A stretch of DNA of 30,706 bases from positions 1 through 30,706 of the IMG/VR virus record IMGVR_UViG_3300015202_000035; one strand, given 5' to 3'. The notes under the pieces were generated by a model. That model was not told the origin of the DNA. It made no database searches and saw nothing but the letters and a program-made list of their open reading frames with translations. A program made the translations under genes and the position numbers. Origin of the DNA: a virus. Below are positions 22,829-30,706 of the stretch, piece after piece. Numbering within the stretch: the stretch's first letter is position 1; each line of letters starts with the position of its first letter.

Positions 22829-23746
22829 ATGCCCACAGACCTGTTCTCCCAGCTGCTCGAACTCAAGTGGCGCGCCACCTCTTTCCCTTTTGTCTCGTTC
22901 AACACAACGCTGCAGCACGACCAAGCTCAGCACAAGTGGCCCGACCGCGACGGCGCGCACGTCGAGGCTACCGGCCGCCAGCCCCTCGTGCACCGTGCCG
23001 TTATCCCGTTCCGCAACGCCGTAGGGCGGGGCCCGGGCGAGACCTGGGGCATTCTCTACCCCGACGGCTTCCGCGCGTTCCTGGTGGCGTTTAGCGACCG
23101 CACAAGCGGGCAGCTGCAACACCCCGAGCTCGGGCCGATTACCGCGAAGCCCACCACCATGTCCGCTGACTGGGCCGCGGGCACTCGTGACGGGGTGAAC
23201 GTCACGGCGTCGTGGATCGAGTCGTACGACGAAGACGCGCAATATAACGACACGCTCGCGAGGCCCTCGCACATCGCCGCGGTCTACATCGAGGCGCTCG
23301 ACCTCGATTCGCAAGTCACGCAGTACGCCAGCCCGCTCGTGACAAACAACGCGCAAGAGCCGCTTACGTTCACGCAGGCCATCCAGAAAATCACATCGAT
23401 TTTCGATCAGGTCTCGCTCGTGAGCAAACAGGCCGGCGGGTACATCGACCACGTTCTCTACCGCGTGCAGGCCCTGCAGGATTCGGTAGCGCGGGCGAAG
23501 GACAACACCGCGTGGCCGATTATCAACACATGCGAGCGGCTCAAGGCCTCGCTGTACGGCCTCAAGCAACAGCAGCTCACGCTGCAAAAAGACATCACGC
23601 TTTTCGTCGTGCCCAAAGACCAAACCATTGCGGCCATCGCGGCCACGCTTCGGGCGAATGTCTCCGATATCGTGAAGCTCAACCCGTTGCTCGCCGGCTC
23701 GCCCGTGGTGCCGCGCCTTAGCGTCGTTCGGTACTACGCCTCGTGA
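22829..23746 (+). CDS. Mu N-like baseplate/DNA circularisation protein with LysM-like end
   Basis: The 305-residue product has an N-terminal region (about 20-75) with QHKWPDRDGAHVEATGRQ, the pattern of the DNA circulation N-terminal domain of Mu gpN. A helical middle is followed by a LysM-like segment at about 255-300, FVVPKDQTIAAIAATLRANVSDIVKLNP (in parts), that could bind peptidoglycan. In Mu, gpN lies after the tape measure and links the tail tube to the baseplate hub; the same order is seen here. Its stop overlaps the next gene's GTG by four bases. Confidence 0.85.
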   Translation: MPTDLFSQLLELKWRATSFPFVSFNTTLQHDQAQHKWPDRDGAHVEATGRQPLVHRAVIPFRNAVGRGPGETWGILYPDGFRAFLVAFSDRTSGQLQHPELGPITAKPTTMSADWAAGTRDGVNVTASWIESYDEDAQYNDTLARPSHIAAVYIEALDLDSQVTQYASPLVTNNAQEPLTFTQAIQKITSIFDQVSLVSKQAGGYIDHVLYRVQALQDSVARAKDNTAWPIINTCERLKASLYGLKQQQLTLQKDITLFVVPKDQTIAAIAATLRANVSDIVKLNPLLAGSPVVPRLSVVRYYAS

Positions 23747-25044
23747 CACTAGGGCAGGTGACCAGGCCCGAAGACGACGGCATTGAGCTGCAGCTACGCG
23801 ATCAAGCGGGCGTCATCGTCCACGTCATCAACACGTGGAAACAATACTCATTCAATTCGAACTTTCTCACGCCGACTGATGGATGGTCGTTCACGCTCGG
23901 CGACGAAGTTGTTAAGCAAAGCCTGCTCGAAGGCATTTTCTGCGGCCAGCGCGTGACCTTGAGCATCAACGGCCACATCCAAGGCGACGGCTACATCGAT
24001 AAAGTTGTGATTGGCGGCAACCGCTCGACGGGCACCACGGTCACGATTGAGGGCCGCGATAGATTGGCGCCCGTCGTTGACGGAAACATGGATCCGCAGG
24101 CCACGAAGTTCACGGCCGGGCAGACGCTTTTCGATGTGCTCTATGCGGTGTTTTCTCAGTACGGGTGGACCGACGCGAACACGCAATATCTAATCAGCAA
24201 CGAGGCGAACCGGAACGTCATTAGCGGCGCCGTTCGCGGTGTGCCGGCTACCAAAAAGGACAAGCCGCTCAAGTCGTTTCAGATCCATCAGCTCAAGCCG
24301 TATCCGGCCGAGGGCTCGTTTTCTTTTGCGTCGCGCATCGCGCAGCGTTTCGGGCTGTGGATCTGGCTCTCAGCTGAGGGCAACTCGATTATCGTCAGCA
24401 AGCCCGACTTCGGCCAAGAAGCTCGCTACCACATCCGCCACAAGACGGGCGCGAGCGGCTTCATCAACAACGTGCTCGAGTATCACGTCGAGCGGCACGC
24501 GGGTGAACAGCCGTCCGTCATCATTGCTACCGGTTCCGGTGGCGGCGGCGAATACGGACGCGGCGGACTCAAGGTCGCTTTCCCTAATATGCTGACCGGC
24601 ATCACGGCGCTAGGTGCGCTGAGGCCAGAAGTACAAGCGGTACTCACGGCGAACTCGGACGCGAAAATTGTACAGCCAACTGTCGAGGCGTTGCGGGCGC
24701 TCTCGACGCGCGCACTCACGGGCGTCAACGCGAACTTCTTTGGCGCGCAGCATCGGCCCATGTTCCTGCACGACGACGAAAGCAAGACAATCGACCAACT
24801 CGAGGCGTTCTGCCGGCGTGAGATGGCGCTCAAGCAGCGAGGCGCGCTCGTTGCGCACTACACGCTCGAGGGCCACGAAAACAACGGATACCCGTGGTGC
24901 GTCGACACCATTGTCGAGGTCGACGACGACGTGGCGGGCATTCACGGAAATATGTGGGTCATGTCGCGCACGTTCACCAAGGACCGGATGAGCGGCACGC
25001 GCACGCAGGTGGAATTACTACTGCCCTACACCATGGAGTTTTGA
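23743..25044 (+). CDS. baseplate hub protein (Mu P / phage late control D-like)
   Basis: The 433-residue protein is the hub of the baseplate on which the spike sits. Typical elements of the Mu P and P2 D family are present: an N-terminal tube-like beta domain (QYSFNSNFLTPTDGWSFTLGD), TVTIEGRDRLAPVVDG at about 102-117, and a long C-terminal part with LKSFQIHQLKPYPAEGSFSF and a conserved ending LEGHENNGYPWCVDTIVEV. It starts with GTG in a GTGA overlap and its stop overlaps the start of the spike gene. Confidence 0.9.
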   Translation: MTLGQVTRPEDDGIELQLRDQAGVIVHVINTWKQYSFNSNFLTPTDGWSFTLGDEVVKQSLLEGIFCGQRVTLSINGHIQGDGYIDKVVIGGNRSTGTTVTIEGRDRLAPVVDGNMDPQATKFTAGQTLFDVLYAVFSQYGWTDANTQYLISNEANRNVISGAVRGVPATKKDKPLKSFQIHQLKPYPAEGSFSFASRIAQRFGLWIWLSAEGNSIIVSKPDFGQEARYHIRHKTGASGFINNVLEYHVERHAGEQPSVIIATGSGGGGEYGRGGLKVAFPNMLTGITALGALRPEVQAVLTANSDAKIVQPTVEALRALSTRALTGVNANFFGAQHRPMFLHDDESKTIDQLEAFCRREMALKQRGALVAHYTLEGHENNGYPWCVDTIVEVDDDVAGIHGNMWVMSRTFTKDRMSGTRTQVELLLPYTMEF

Positions 25045-25706
25045 TGCCCGCCAAACTCTCCAGCCTGTTCGACATCGGCGTCGATATCCTCAAAACGGTC
25101 CTGTCCAAAACCACCGGGCTTATCACCGCGCAAACCGGCGACGTCGTAAGCAAGACCGTGAACGCCGACGGCGCCGAATGGTGGCAACACGTGGGCTTCG
25201 TCTCTCGCCCCGCAGTTCCAACAGCAGGCCAAGCGGCGTGTCAAGGCATCGCGATCAAGCGCAGTGATAACGACGCCATCATCGCCACCCGCGACGCACG
25301 CGGCTCGACCATCTACGGCTCACTCGCAGACGGCGAATCCTGCATCTACTCGCCCGGCGCACAGGGCCGCGTACTGCTCAAAGCAGACGGCAGCGTCAAC
25401 ATCTACACGACCAGCGACAACACGGGCTCAGGGCAAAGCGTAATCCTCACCGTCGCGCCCGGCGCCGTGTCGATTGGCACGCCATGGGGCGCGCTCGTTA
25501 TGGATAGCAGCGGCATCCGAATGGGCGCTGGCTCGGCCGGCATTCAGGTTGGAGCCGATGGCACCGTGACGATCATCGGCACCAAAATCGCTCTCAACGG
25601 CGGAAGCGTCTCCCTTGGCGCAACAGCCTCGCCCACCAACACCATTCTATTCGGCCCGTCCGGGCTCGCAGCCATTCCTTCCACCTCGGTCTTTGTGAGC
25701 CTATGA
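25044..25706 (+). CDS. baseplate spike protein (Mu gp45-like)
   Basis: The 220-residue product starts at the ATG that overlaps the hub stop. Residues about 45-85 (WWQHVGFVSRPAVPTAGQAACQ) match the OB-fold part of Mu gp45-type spikes, and the C-terminal half shows regularly spaced short strands (GSVNIYTTS, GAVSIGTPWG, GIRMGAGS, GTVTIIGTK, GSVSLGAT) as in a beta-helix. The His-x-His iron-binding tip seen in P2 gpV and Mu gp45 is not visible at this C-terminus, so another protein may form the tip. Confidence 0.87.
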   Translation: MPAKLSSLFDIGVDILKTVLSKTTGLITAQTGDVVSKTVNADGAEWWQHVGFVSRPAVPTAGQAACQGIAIKRSDNDAIIATRDARGSTIYGSLADGESCIYSPGAQGRVLLKADGSVNIYTTSDNTGSGQSVILTVAPGAVSIGTPWGALVMDSSGIRMGAGSAGIQVGADGTVTIIGTKIALNGGSVSLGATASPTNTILFGPSGLAAIPSTSVFVSL

Positions 25707-25987
25707 GTATCGCAGCCGGAACAGTGTCCGTTGACGCGAGCGGTAACGTCACGGGCTCGGGCATGTCGCTCGCAATCTACAACGCGGTCGTTGCTCAGTT
25801 GCTATCGACGCTGCCGGCGAGTGCAGGCGCGACGTCGATCATCGCGTGGAAGCAGGGCCAAGCGTCGCTAGCCGCCGCCATTGCCGCAGGCATCGTGCCC
25901 TACCTCACGACAAACGTGGTGATTGCCCCCGGCACGTTTACCGACTCCGCACTCAGCACGATTACGGGCTTCGGCCGGTTCACCTAG
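25703..25987 (+). CDS. small spike-adjacent protein
   Basis: A 94-residue protein with no family that I recognise. It starts with beta-type SIAAGTVSVDASGNVTGSG and continues with a helical region (YNAVVAQLLSTLPA) and a Gly/Thr-rich end. It overlaps the spike gene by four bases and its stop shares a base with the next start. Mu has no gene here, so it is an addition to the Mu-like order, probably a spike or hub accessory. Confidence 0.68.
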   Translation: MSIAAGTVSVDASGNVTGSGMSLAIYNAVVAQLLSTLPASAGATSIIAWKQGQASLAAAIAAGIVPYLTTNVVIAPGTFTDSALSTITGFGRFT

Positions 25988-26310
25988 TGGGTTGCAACTT
26001 CGCTTTCCCCACGCTGACTATCCCGCCGATCCTAATCCCGCTGCCCTCGTTGCCGACGTTGCCGACACTCAAACTGTCGGTGCCGATGCCGGATATTTCG
26101 TTCCCGTCGATTCCGCCTTTGGTGATTCCGCCGATCCTAATCCCGCTGCCTTCGCTGCCGAAACTCCCCACGCTGAATCTCTCGGTACCGATGCCTGACA
26201 TCAGGTTCCCGGCGCTTCCGCCTTTGGTGATTCTGCCCATTCTAATCCCACTGCCTTCGCTCCCGACGCTGCCGACGCTCACGCTCGGTATGCCGCCCTG
26301 TCCACTCTGA
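25987..26310 (+). CDS. proline-rich repeat protein next to the baseplate spike
   Basis: A 107-residue protein starting at a GTG that shares a base with the previous stop (TAGTG). It is made of a 35-residue unit present about 2.7 times, each starting PPILIPLPSLP (the third LPILIPLPSLP) and continuing with LPTLxLSVPMPDI. Proline occurs every two to four residues, alternating with Leu, Ile and Val; there are almost no charges. Cys3 and Cys105 bracket the repeats. The nucleotide period is exactly 105 bases, marked by CTAATCCC at 26032, 26137 and 26242. It is followed by the wedge gene after seven bases. The frame is strongly supported by the repeats. Likely an extended or stacked rod linked to the spike; the function is not known. 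Confidence 0.8.
   Translation: MGCNFAFPTLTIPPILIPLPSLPTLPTLKLSVPMPDISFPSIPPLVIPPILIPLPSLPKLPTLNLSVPMPDIRFPALPPLVILPILIPLPSLPTLPTLTLGMPPCPL
26021..26295 (+). repeat. 105-base tandem repeats encoding the proline-rich protein
   Basis: Two full copies and one partial copy of a 105-base unit, with the same CTAATCCC core at 26032, 26137 and 26242. Differences fall mainly at third codon positions, so the repeats arose by duplication and then diverged under protein-level constraint. Confidence 0.85.
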
Positions 26311-26317
26311 GGTTCCC

Positions 26318-26782
26318 ATGAGTCTAGGTGCAGGCTTTTCGGCTGCTGGCTTTTCGCCTGGCGGTCTCGGTGACGTGGATATCGCGCCCGTACCTACGGC
26401 CAATCTTCTAATCGATGCCGACAACGGCAGGCAACAGAACGCGCGCAAAATCAACCCCTACACAAAGCAGTACGTGACCGACGCTACGGGCGCGCTGCAA
26501 GGCATGAGCGGCATCTCGCAGATGGTGCTCCTGCGATTGCTCACGGTGCGCAACTCGAGTGCGCTGGCGAACTTCGGCCGCGCGTCATCGCCCAAAGTTG
26601 TGAGCGCCAACACGCTCCGACAGATCCAATCAGACGTGAACCAGGCCCTCGCCGATTTGGTGCTCGCCAAGCTCGTCGTCGTCAACAGCGTCTCGACGAT
26701 CAACCCATCGCCTACCCAAGTCGATTGCTTCGTTCTCTGGACGGATCTGACGACGGGTATCGAACAGTCCACCGCGTTCTAA
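26318..26782 (+). CDS. baseplate wedge protein (Mu gp46 / gp25-like)
   Basis: A 154-residue protein in the Mu gp46 place, before the J-like gene. It is helical with a beta C-terminus (LVVVNSVSTINPSPTQVDCFVLWTDL, residues about 120-145), which fits the gp25/gp46-type wedge protein that starts sheath assembly. GAGG lies before the ATG. The sequence match alone is moderate; the gene order supports it. Confidence 0.8.
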   Translation: MSLGAGFSAAGFSPGGLGDVDIAPVPTANLLIDADNGRQQNARKINPYTKQYVTDATGALQGMSGISQMVLLRLLTVRNSSALANFGRASSPKVVSANTLRQIQSDVNQALADLVLAKLVVVNSVSTINPSPTQVDCFVLWTDLTTGIEQSTAF

Positions 26783-26791
26783 GGGGCCACA

Positions 26792-28294
26792 TTGACCATC
26801 AACATAAAGGCCTACACCACCAAGGATTCTAGCGTCATTCGTGACGACATCCTACGCACGCTGCGCAACGGGATGGTCGCTAACGGTATCGCGAATCCCC
26901 AGGTAGGCCCGGGCTCGGACTACTACCTCAAGGCTCAGGCCATCGCCAACGAGCTCGCCGTGCTCGCCGTCAACACGCAAATCAAAGCGGACGCGCAGAT
27001 GCCTGACACGGCAGTGGGCACCGAATTGGATCGTCTTCTCGCGCAGCAAGGCCTAGCGCGTCGCGCCGCCTCCAACTCGACGGGCGGGTTCACGCTCGAC
27101 TGTTCGGCGACGACGCTCGTATCCGTCGGCGCTCAAATGGTGGACGCCGCCGGCCTTCGCTATCAGGTCTCGGTAGGCGGCACCTACGCCGCTGGATCGC
27201 GCGTTCCGCTGATCAGTATCGACACCGGCAAGGCGACCAACCACGCCGCAGGCGACGCCCTCAAGTGGGTTGCTGCGCCGGCGTTCTGCAACCAAACTCA
27301 GATCATTGCGAGCGGCGGTTTGACGGGCGGCGCTGACGTCGAGAACGACGACACCGCGCGAGCTCGGCTCTACACGCGCATGCAGAATCCACCGGGCTCC
27401 GGCAACTGGCCGCAGGTCAACGGCTTCGCCGAAGCCTCCACACCCATCGTGCAAAAAGGCTTTTGCTACCCTGGCGTCAACGGCCCGTCGACGTGCCACG
27501 TTGCAGTTGTTGGCTACGCCACCACGGTCGCCAAAAATCGCGACGTCGATAGCGTGACCATGGCCGGGCTCGTCACGCCGTACATCCTCGGGCAGATGCC
27601 CGAGTACGTCGAGACGATCGTCACGACGGTCAGCAACCAGCCCACCGATATCGGCATCAACCTCGCGCTACCCGCAGCGCCTACAGCCTCGCCCGCAGGC
27701 CCCGGCGGCGGCTGGCTTGATGGTGCGCCATGGCCGACCGTCTACTCGGTCACCAACGTTGCGAACGTCACCGCCGTGACGTCGAGCACAGTGTTCACGC
27801 TGAACGCGGGCAGCCTTCCCACGGTCGGCGTCTCGCGGATTGCGTTCCTCGATCCAACCAACTGGACGACCTACTACGCAAAGGTGCTCTCCTACACCGG
27901 CGCGCTGCCGTCGTTGACGATCACAATCGACCAACCGTTTCCGAATATCGCCGCGGCGCTCGCACTCGGCGGCACGGGTCCGGTGATTTTCCCGCAGGCC
28001 ACCAACACCGCAACCTACGTCGCGGCTCTACTCGCCGCCATGGCGCTCATGGGCCCGGGTGAGAAGACATCAAACGGCGCCATCCTCGTGCGCGGCTATC
28101 GCCACCCGCTACCCACCCAAGGCTGGAACAACAAACTCAACGCGTCGATTCTACGCGCCATCACCAACGCGGGAAACGAAGTGCTCGACGTCGCCTACTC
28201 GCTCGGCAGTGGCACGACTCCCACCGTGCCCGGCTCCGTCGCCTCGCCACCCGCAATCATCACGCCGAGACACCTCGGCTTTTACGCAATGTGA
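26792..28294 (+). CDS. baseplate J-like protein (Mu gp47)
   Basis: The 500-residue protein is the main wedge component of simple contractile baseplates. The N-terminus (residues 20-90) with DILRTLRNGMVANGI and MPDTAVGTELDRLLAQQGL is the classic J/gp47 opening, and ENDDTARARLYTRMQNPPGSGNWPQV in the middle (about 185-210, in parts) is its best-conserved block. Start is TTG at 26792 behind AAGGGG. It is complete and larger than P2 J, similar to Mu gp47 with an inserted domain near 290-400. Confidence 0.9.
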   Translation: MTINIKAYTTKDSSVIRDDILRTLRNGMVANGIANPQVGPGSDYYLKAQAIANELAVLAVNTQIKADAQMPDTAVGTELDRLLAQQGLARRAASNSTGGFTLDCSATTLVSVGAQMVDAAGLRYQVSVGGTYAAGSRVPLISIDTGKATNHAAGDALKWVAAPAFCNQTQIIASGGLTGGADVENDDTARARLYTRMQNPPGSGNWPQVNGFAEASTPIVQKGFCYPGVNGPSTCHVAVVGYATTVAKNRDVDSVTMAGLVTPYILGQMPEYVETIVTTVSNQPTDIGINLALPAAPTASPAGPGGGWLDGAPWPTVYSVTNVANVTAVTSSTVFTLNAGSLPTVGVSRIAFLDPTNWTTYYAKVLSYTGALPSLTITIDQPFPNIAAALALGGTGPVIFPQATNTATYVAALLAAMALMGPGEKTSNGAILVRGYRHPLPTQGWNNKLNASILRAITNAGNEVLDVAYSLGSGTTPTVPGSVASPPAIITPRHLGFYAM

Positions 28295-28303
28295 GGCAAA
28301 GCA

Positions 28304-28795
28304 ATGACCTTTCCCGCTAAAGACACCATCGCAGGCTACGGCGGCGTCCTGAACGACTACGCCGCCGTCGTCGACCCCACGACGGACCGGCCCGCCGCAG
28401 GTAGCAACCAGGCCTACGGCACCGCCGCAGCCATGACACACAACGCCGCCAAGGCCTTTGTGCGCGTCGTGCTCGCCGCTTCAACGGGCGCACTGGCGCT
28501 CGCCTCAAGCAACGGCCACGACGCCGCGTGGGGCAGCTCAGCGCCCGTAGTGCCCACGCTCGTGCGCACTGCGCTAGGCATCTTCACCGTCACGTGGCCC
28601 GCGACCATCACCGACGAAATCGGCGCGACGCAGTCCGTATTCTTCCGCTACGCCCAAGGCACCGTTGAAGGCGCCTCCGCGTACTTGCTCACGTCCATCG
28701 TAACCGCCGCGAACGTCGTGACCCTTTACGCGTGGACCACGTCGGGCATGGCGACCGACCTCGCCGGCGTCACCGTCAACCTTACGGTGTACTAG
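28304..28795 (+). CDS. tail protein of unknown function
   Basis: A 163-residue beta-rich, low-charge protein located between J-like and gp48-like genes, where Mu has none. A GAGG ribosome-binding site precedes its ATG and its stop overlaps the GTG of the next gene. It may be a baseplate accessory or a fibre connector; there is no recognised domain. Confidence 0.68.
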   Translation: MTFPAKDTIAGYGGVLNDYAAVVDPTTDRPAAGSNQAYGTAAAMTHNAAKAFVRVVLAASTGALALASSNGHDAAWGSSAPVVPTLVRTALGIFTVTWPATITDEIGATQSVFFRYAQGTVEGASAYLLTSIVTAANVVTLYAWTTSGMATDLAGVTVNLTVY

Positions 28796-29496
28796 TGCCC
28801 TTCGCCGGCGGCCTATCACCGTCTCCCGAACGCGGCGGCGGCGGCATACCTACGCTGCAACGCATTATCGAATCGCTCGGCTCGCAACTCGGCAGTGCGT
28901 ACGACATCACGACGACGAGCGGTCTCGTCTACATCGAACTCGAGGCCTACGCCCGCGCGATATGGGGCGCGTGGCAAGACAACGAACGGCTAGCCAACCA
29001 GTGGCAAGCGTCGCGCATGAGCGACTTCTTGCCGCGCTGGGAGGCCATCTACGCCATCGTCCCTTCGCCCACCGATACGCTGCCCGCGCGGCGCGCGCGG
29101 ATTGCCGTTCTGCAAGCGCGATCCGGGCAGGCGAATCAGCAGGCACTCACCGATTCGCTGAATGGGTTGCTGGGCTCGGTGCTGGTCACAATTGTAAATG
29201 GCAACTCTGCCACCGCGAACGTGTGGACGCCGAGCACTTGGCCGTTCGGGCAACACGACTCCACCAACGCCGTGGACTGGTATTCGACAGTTGCCTTCGT
29301 GGCGATTCAGGTTACCAAGCCCACCGGTTGGAGCGAAGGCGACCTCTACACCGCAATCGCGGGCATCGGGCCTGTACTCGATAGCGCACTGCCCGCATGG
29401 GTGACGTGGACATGGTTCCGCCAGGATATCCACGGTTCGCCGGGGTTCTTTCTCGACGAGGGCGGCAACCTCGATAACGAAGCATTTAGGGTGTAG
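28795..29496 (+). CDS. Mu gp48-like tail/baseplate protein (tail protein I type)
   Basis: The 233-residue product starts at GTG 28795, which shares a base with the previous stop; the frame extends further upstream but that would overlap the preceding gene. Residues 20-110 contain IESLGSQLGSAYDI and QASRMSDFLPRWEAIYAIVPSPTDTLPARRARIAVL (in parts), the helix-turn pattern of gp48/tail protein I, which links the wedge to the tail fibres. The C-terminal half is beta-rich. Gene order after J-like supports it. Confidence 0.83.
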   Translation: MPFAGGLSPSPERGGGGIPTLQRIIESLGSQLGSAYDITTTSGLVYIELEAYARAIWGAWQDNERLANQWQASRMSDFLPRWEAIYAIVPSPTDTLPARRARIAVLQARSGQANQQALTDSLNGLLGSVLVTIVNGNSATANVWTPSTWPFGQHDSTNAVDWYSTVAFVAIQVTKPTGWSEGDLYTAIAGIGPVLDSALPAWVTWTWFRQDIHGSPGFFLDEGGNLDNEAFRV

Positions 29497-29501
29497 AACA
29501 A

Positions 29502-30215
29502 ATGGCCTTCTCTCGCATTCTCCCCCAGGGCTGGGCAGTCAATCAAAAGCTACTTTCAACGCAGTTGAATCAGCTCGATATCGATCATGCCGCGGCAATC
29601 GATGGCGCAGCAGGCGGCACCTACACGCCGAGCGCAGTGATCAGCATTGCGGGCGCTGGCCTCAGCCCAACCCTAAAAGCCGCAACGTGGCCGAACTTCG
29701 CCGCAGACGGCGGCACGCGCACCTTCACGCGCACCTTCGGATTTGCACCCGTCACGAAGCTAATCAACGGGACCCTGATAGCGCCGGACTACGTTAGCGG
29801 TCAGGCGCTTGGCGCTGCCGTGGCCTCCCGGTTGCCCGTTCCGCACAACTGCACCCTCACCGCGATCAGGATGTGGTTCCAGCCCACGATCCACGTCGCG
29901 CTCCCTACTCTCGGCCCCGGCATCTCGATTCAACGTCTGACGCCGAGGGCCAACGTGACCACCGATTACCTGAACTCGGCAGACGCTGGATCGGGCACGC
30001 CCCTTCGGTACACGTTGCCCGGCACCGTCGCAGCCTATAACACCGCGGGCATTGTCTCTCTCACGTATGCGCCCAATCAAAACAACATCGCAGACCGAAC
30101 GCAATACGATTTCTTGCTGACGGTCGTGGACGAATTGGGTGGCGGCGCGATTGCCGGCAACGTGTTCCAGTCGATGGATGTGACGTTCACCTTGCCTGAC
30201 TTCGAGGTCGCGTGA
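29502..30215 (+). CDS. tail-fibre-like protein, first of a tandem pair
   Basis: A 237-residue protein with an N-terminal block (FSRILPQGWAVNQKLLSTQL, then DIDHAAAIDGAAGGTYTP) that is repeated in the next gene. The rest is beta-rich and Gly/Thr-rich, as in fibre or receptor-binding proteins. The N-terminal block is the probable baseplate-attachment domain, since paralogues share it while their C-terminal parts diverge. It overlaps the next gene by four bases. Confidence 0.75.
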   Translation: MAFSRILPQGWAVNQKLLSTQLNQLDIDHAAAIDGAAGGTYTPSAVISIAGAGLSPTLKAATWPNFAADGGTRTFTRTFGFAPVTKLINGTLIAPDYVSGQALGAAVASRLPVPHNCTLTAIRMWFQPTIHVALPTLGPGISIQRLTPRANVTTDYLNSADAGSGTPLRYTLPGTVAAYNTAGIVSLTYAPNQNNIADRTQYDFLLTVVDELGGGAIAGNVFQSMDVTFTLPDFEVA

Positions 30216-30706
30216 CGTTCAGCCGCGCGAATGCGGGCGGTTGGGCGGCTGGCGCAGAGGTCACGACTGCGCAGATCAACGCCATCGATCAGGATCACGC
30301 CAAGGCCATCGACGGCACCGGAGGCGGCGCCTACCCGCTCACGAGCGCCCTTACCCTCGCCGGCCAGGGGGTAATATGGAACTTTCAAGGGCAATCATCC
30401 GGCATCTACTTGCCCCCAAACTGGATGCAGTTCGCCGAAGGCACGCGCGCCATCGTGCGCAGTTTTGCAGCTGCACCGGTAGCTCAACTAGTGAACGCTA
30501 CCCTTGCGTATTCCGGCATCGTAACCGGACAAGGCAATGGCGTTGCCTTCTTCCGAAATATTGAGGTCCCGCACAACGCGACCCTCAACACGCTCAAACT
30601 CTATTTCAAAATCAACGTGGGCCACGGGTCGTTACCCAGTACCGGCCCGGCCGTCGCTTTAACAAGTATAGTCAGCGGGGCGCTCGTAGCCCTCACTCTG
30701 GCGGCC
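30212..30706 (+). CDS. tail-fibre-like protein, second of a tandem pair (partial, runs off the window)
   Basis: GTG at 30212 overlaps the previous TGA, and the frame stays open for all 165 codons to the window edge. It begins VTFSRANAGGWAAGAEVTTAQINAIDQDHAKAIDGTGGGAYP (shown in parts by match to the preceding gene), so it is a paralogue of the gene at 29502; both then have an 'RTFxFAPVxxLxNxTL'-like segment (here VRSFAAAPVAQLVNATL). The 3' end lies outside the window. Confidence 0.8.
   Translation, partial: MTFSRANAGGWAAGAEVTTAQINAIDQDHAKAIDGTGGGAYPLTSALTLAGQGVIWNFQGQSSGIYLPPNWMQFAEGTRAIVRSFAAAPVAQLVNATLAYSGIVTGQGNGVAFFRNIEVPHNATLNTLKLYFKINVGHGSLPSTGPAVALTSIVSGALVALTLAA

Noticed and set aside
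22349-23749. Long - strand open frame opposite the tape measure end and gpN-like gene
   Set aside because: It crosses two real + strand genes with clear domains and has no plausible start signal.
1-30706. CRISPR array, tRNA, rRNA, integrase or attachment sites
   Set aside because: No regularly spaced repeat-spacer array, no cloverleaf-type sequence and no recombinase motif was seen on either strand.

Overview
The window is part of a high-GC, tightly packed tailed-phage genome or prophage. Nearly all genes lie on the + strand and most junctions are 4-base ATGA/GTGA overlaps, so one long late operon is likely. A terminase, a portal, a capsid and a contractile tail (sheath, tube, tape measure, hub, spike, wedge) point to a myovirus. 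From the sheath onward the gene order matches the tail module of phage Mu (L, M, assembly chaperone, tape measure, N, P, gp45, gp46, gp47, gp48). The host cannot be named from sequence alone; a high-GC bacterium, plausibly a proteobacterium, is an inference. No integrase, transposase of Mu type, repressor or lysis gene is inside the window, so lifestyle is undecided.

Layout. 1-5200: accessory genes, namely an orphan beta-class DNA methyltransferase, several unknown small proteins, a phage peptide deformylase, a SixA-like histidine phosphatase and short zinc-ribbon proteins. 5192-14794: packaging and head, namely large terminase, portal, small accessory proteins, two beta-rich candidate head-decoration proteins, scaffold-like protein, major capsid protein and head-tail connectors. 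14798-16261: a tail-terminator-like protein fused to a LamG-type lectin domain. 16265-17490: an IS200/IS605-type element carrying only tnpB, on the - strand, with hairpins at both ends. 17503-30706: contractile tail and baseplate, ending in two duplicated tail-fibre-like genes, the second cut by the window edge.

Three intrinsic terminators (after 10607, after the capsid gene, and between sheath and tube) split the late operon where expression levels should change. A 15-bp perfect inverted repeat (17 bp with one G-U and one further G-C pair) places the start codon of the gene at 13243 in a hairpin loop.

The observations most worth following are the TnpB element and its predicted guide RNA in a phage morphogenesis operon, the start-codon hairpin at 13218-13265, and a proline-rich protein built of 35-residue repeats between the spike and wedge genes.
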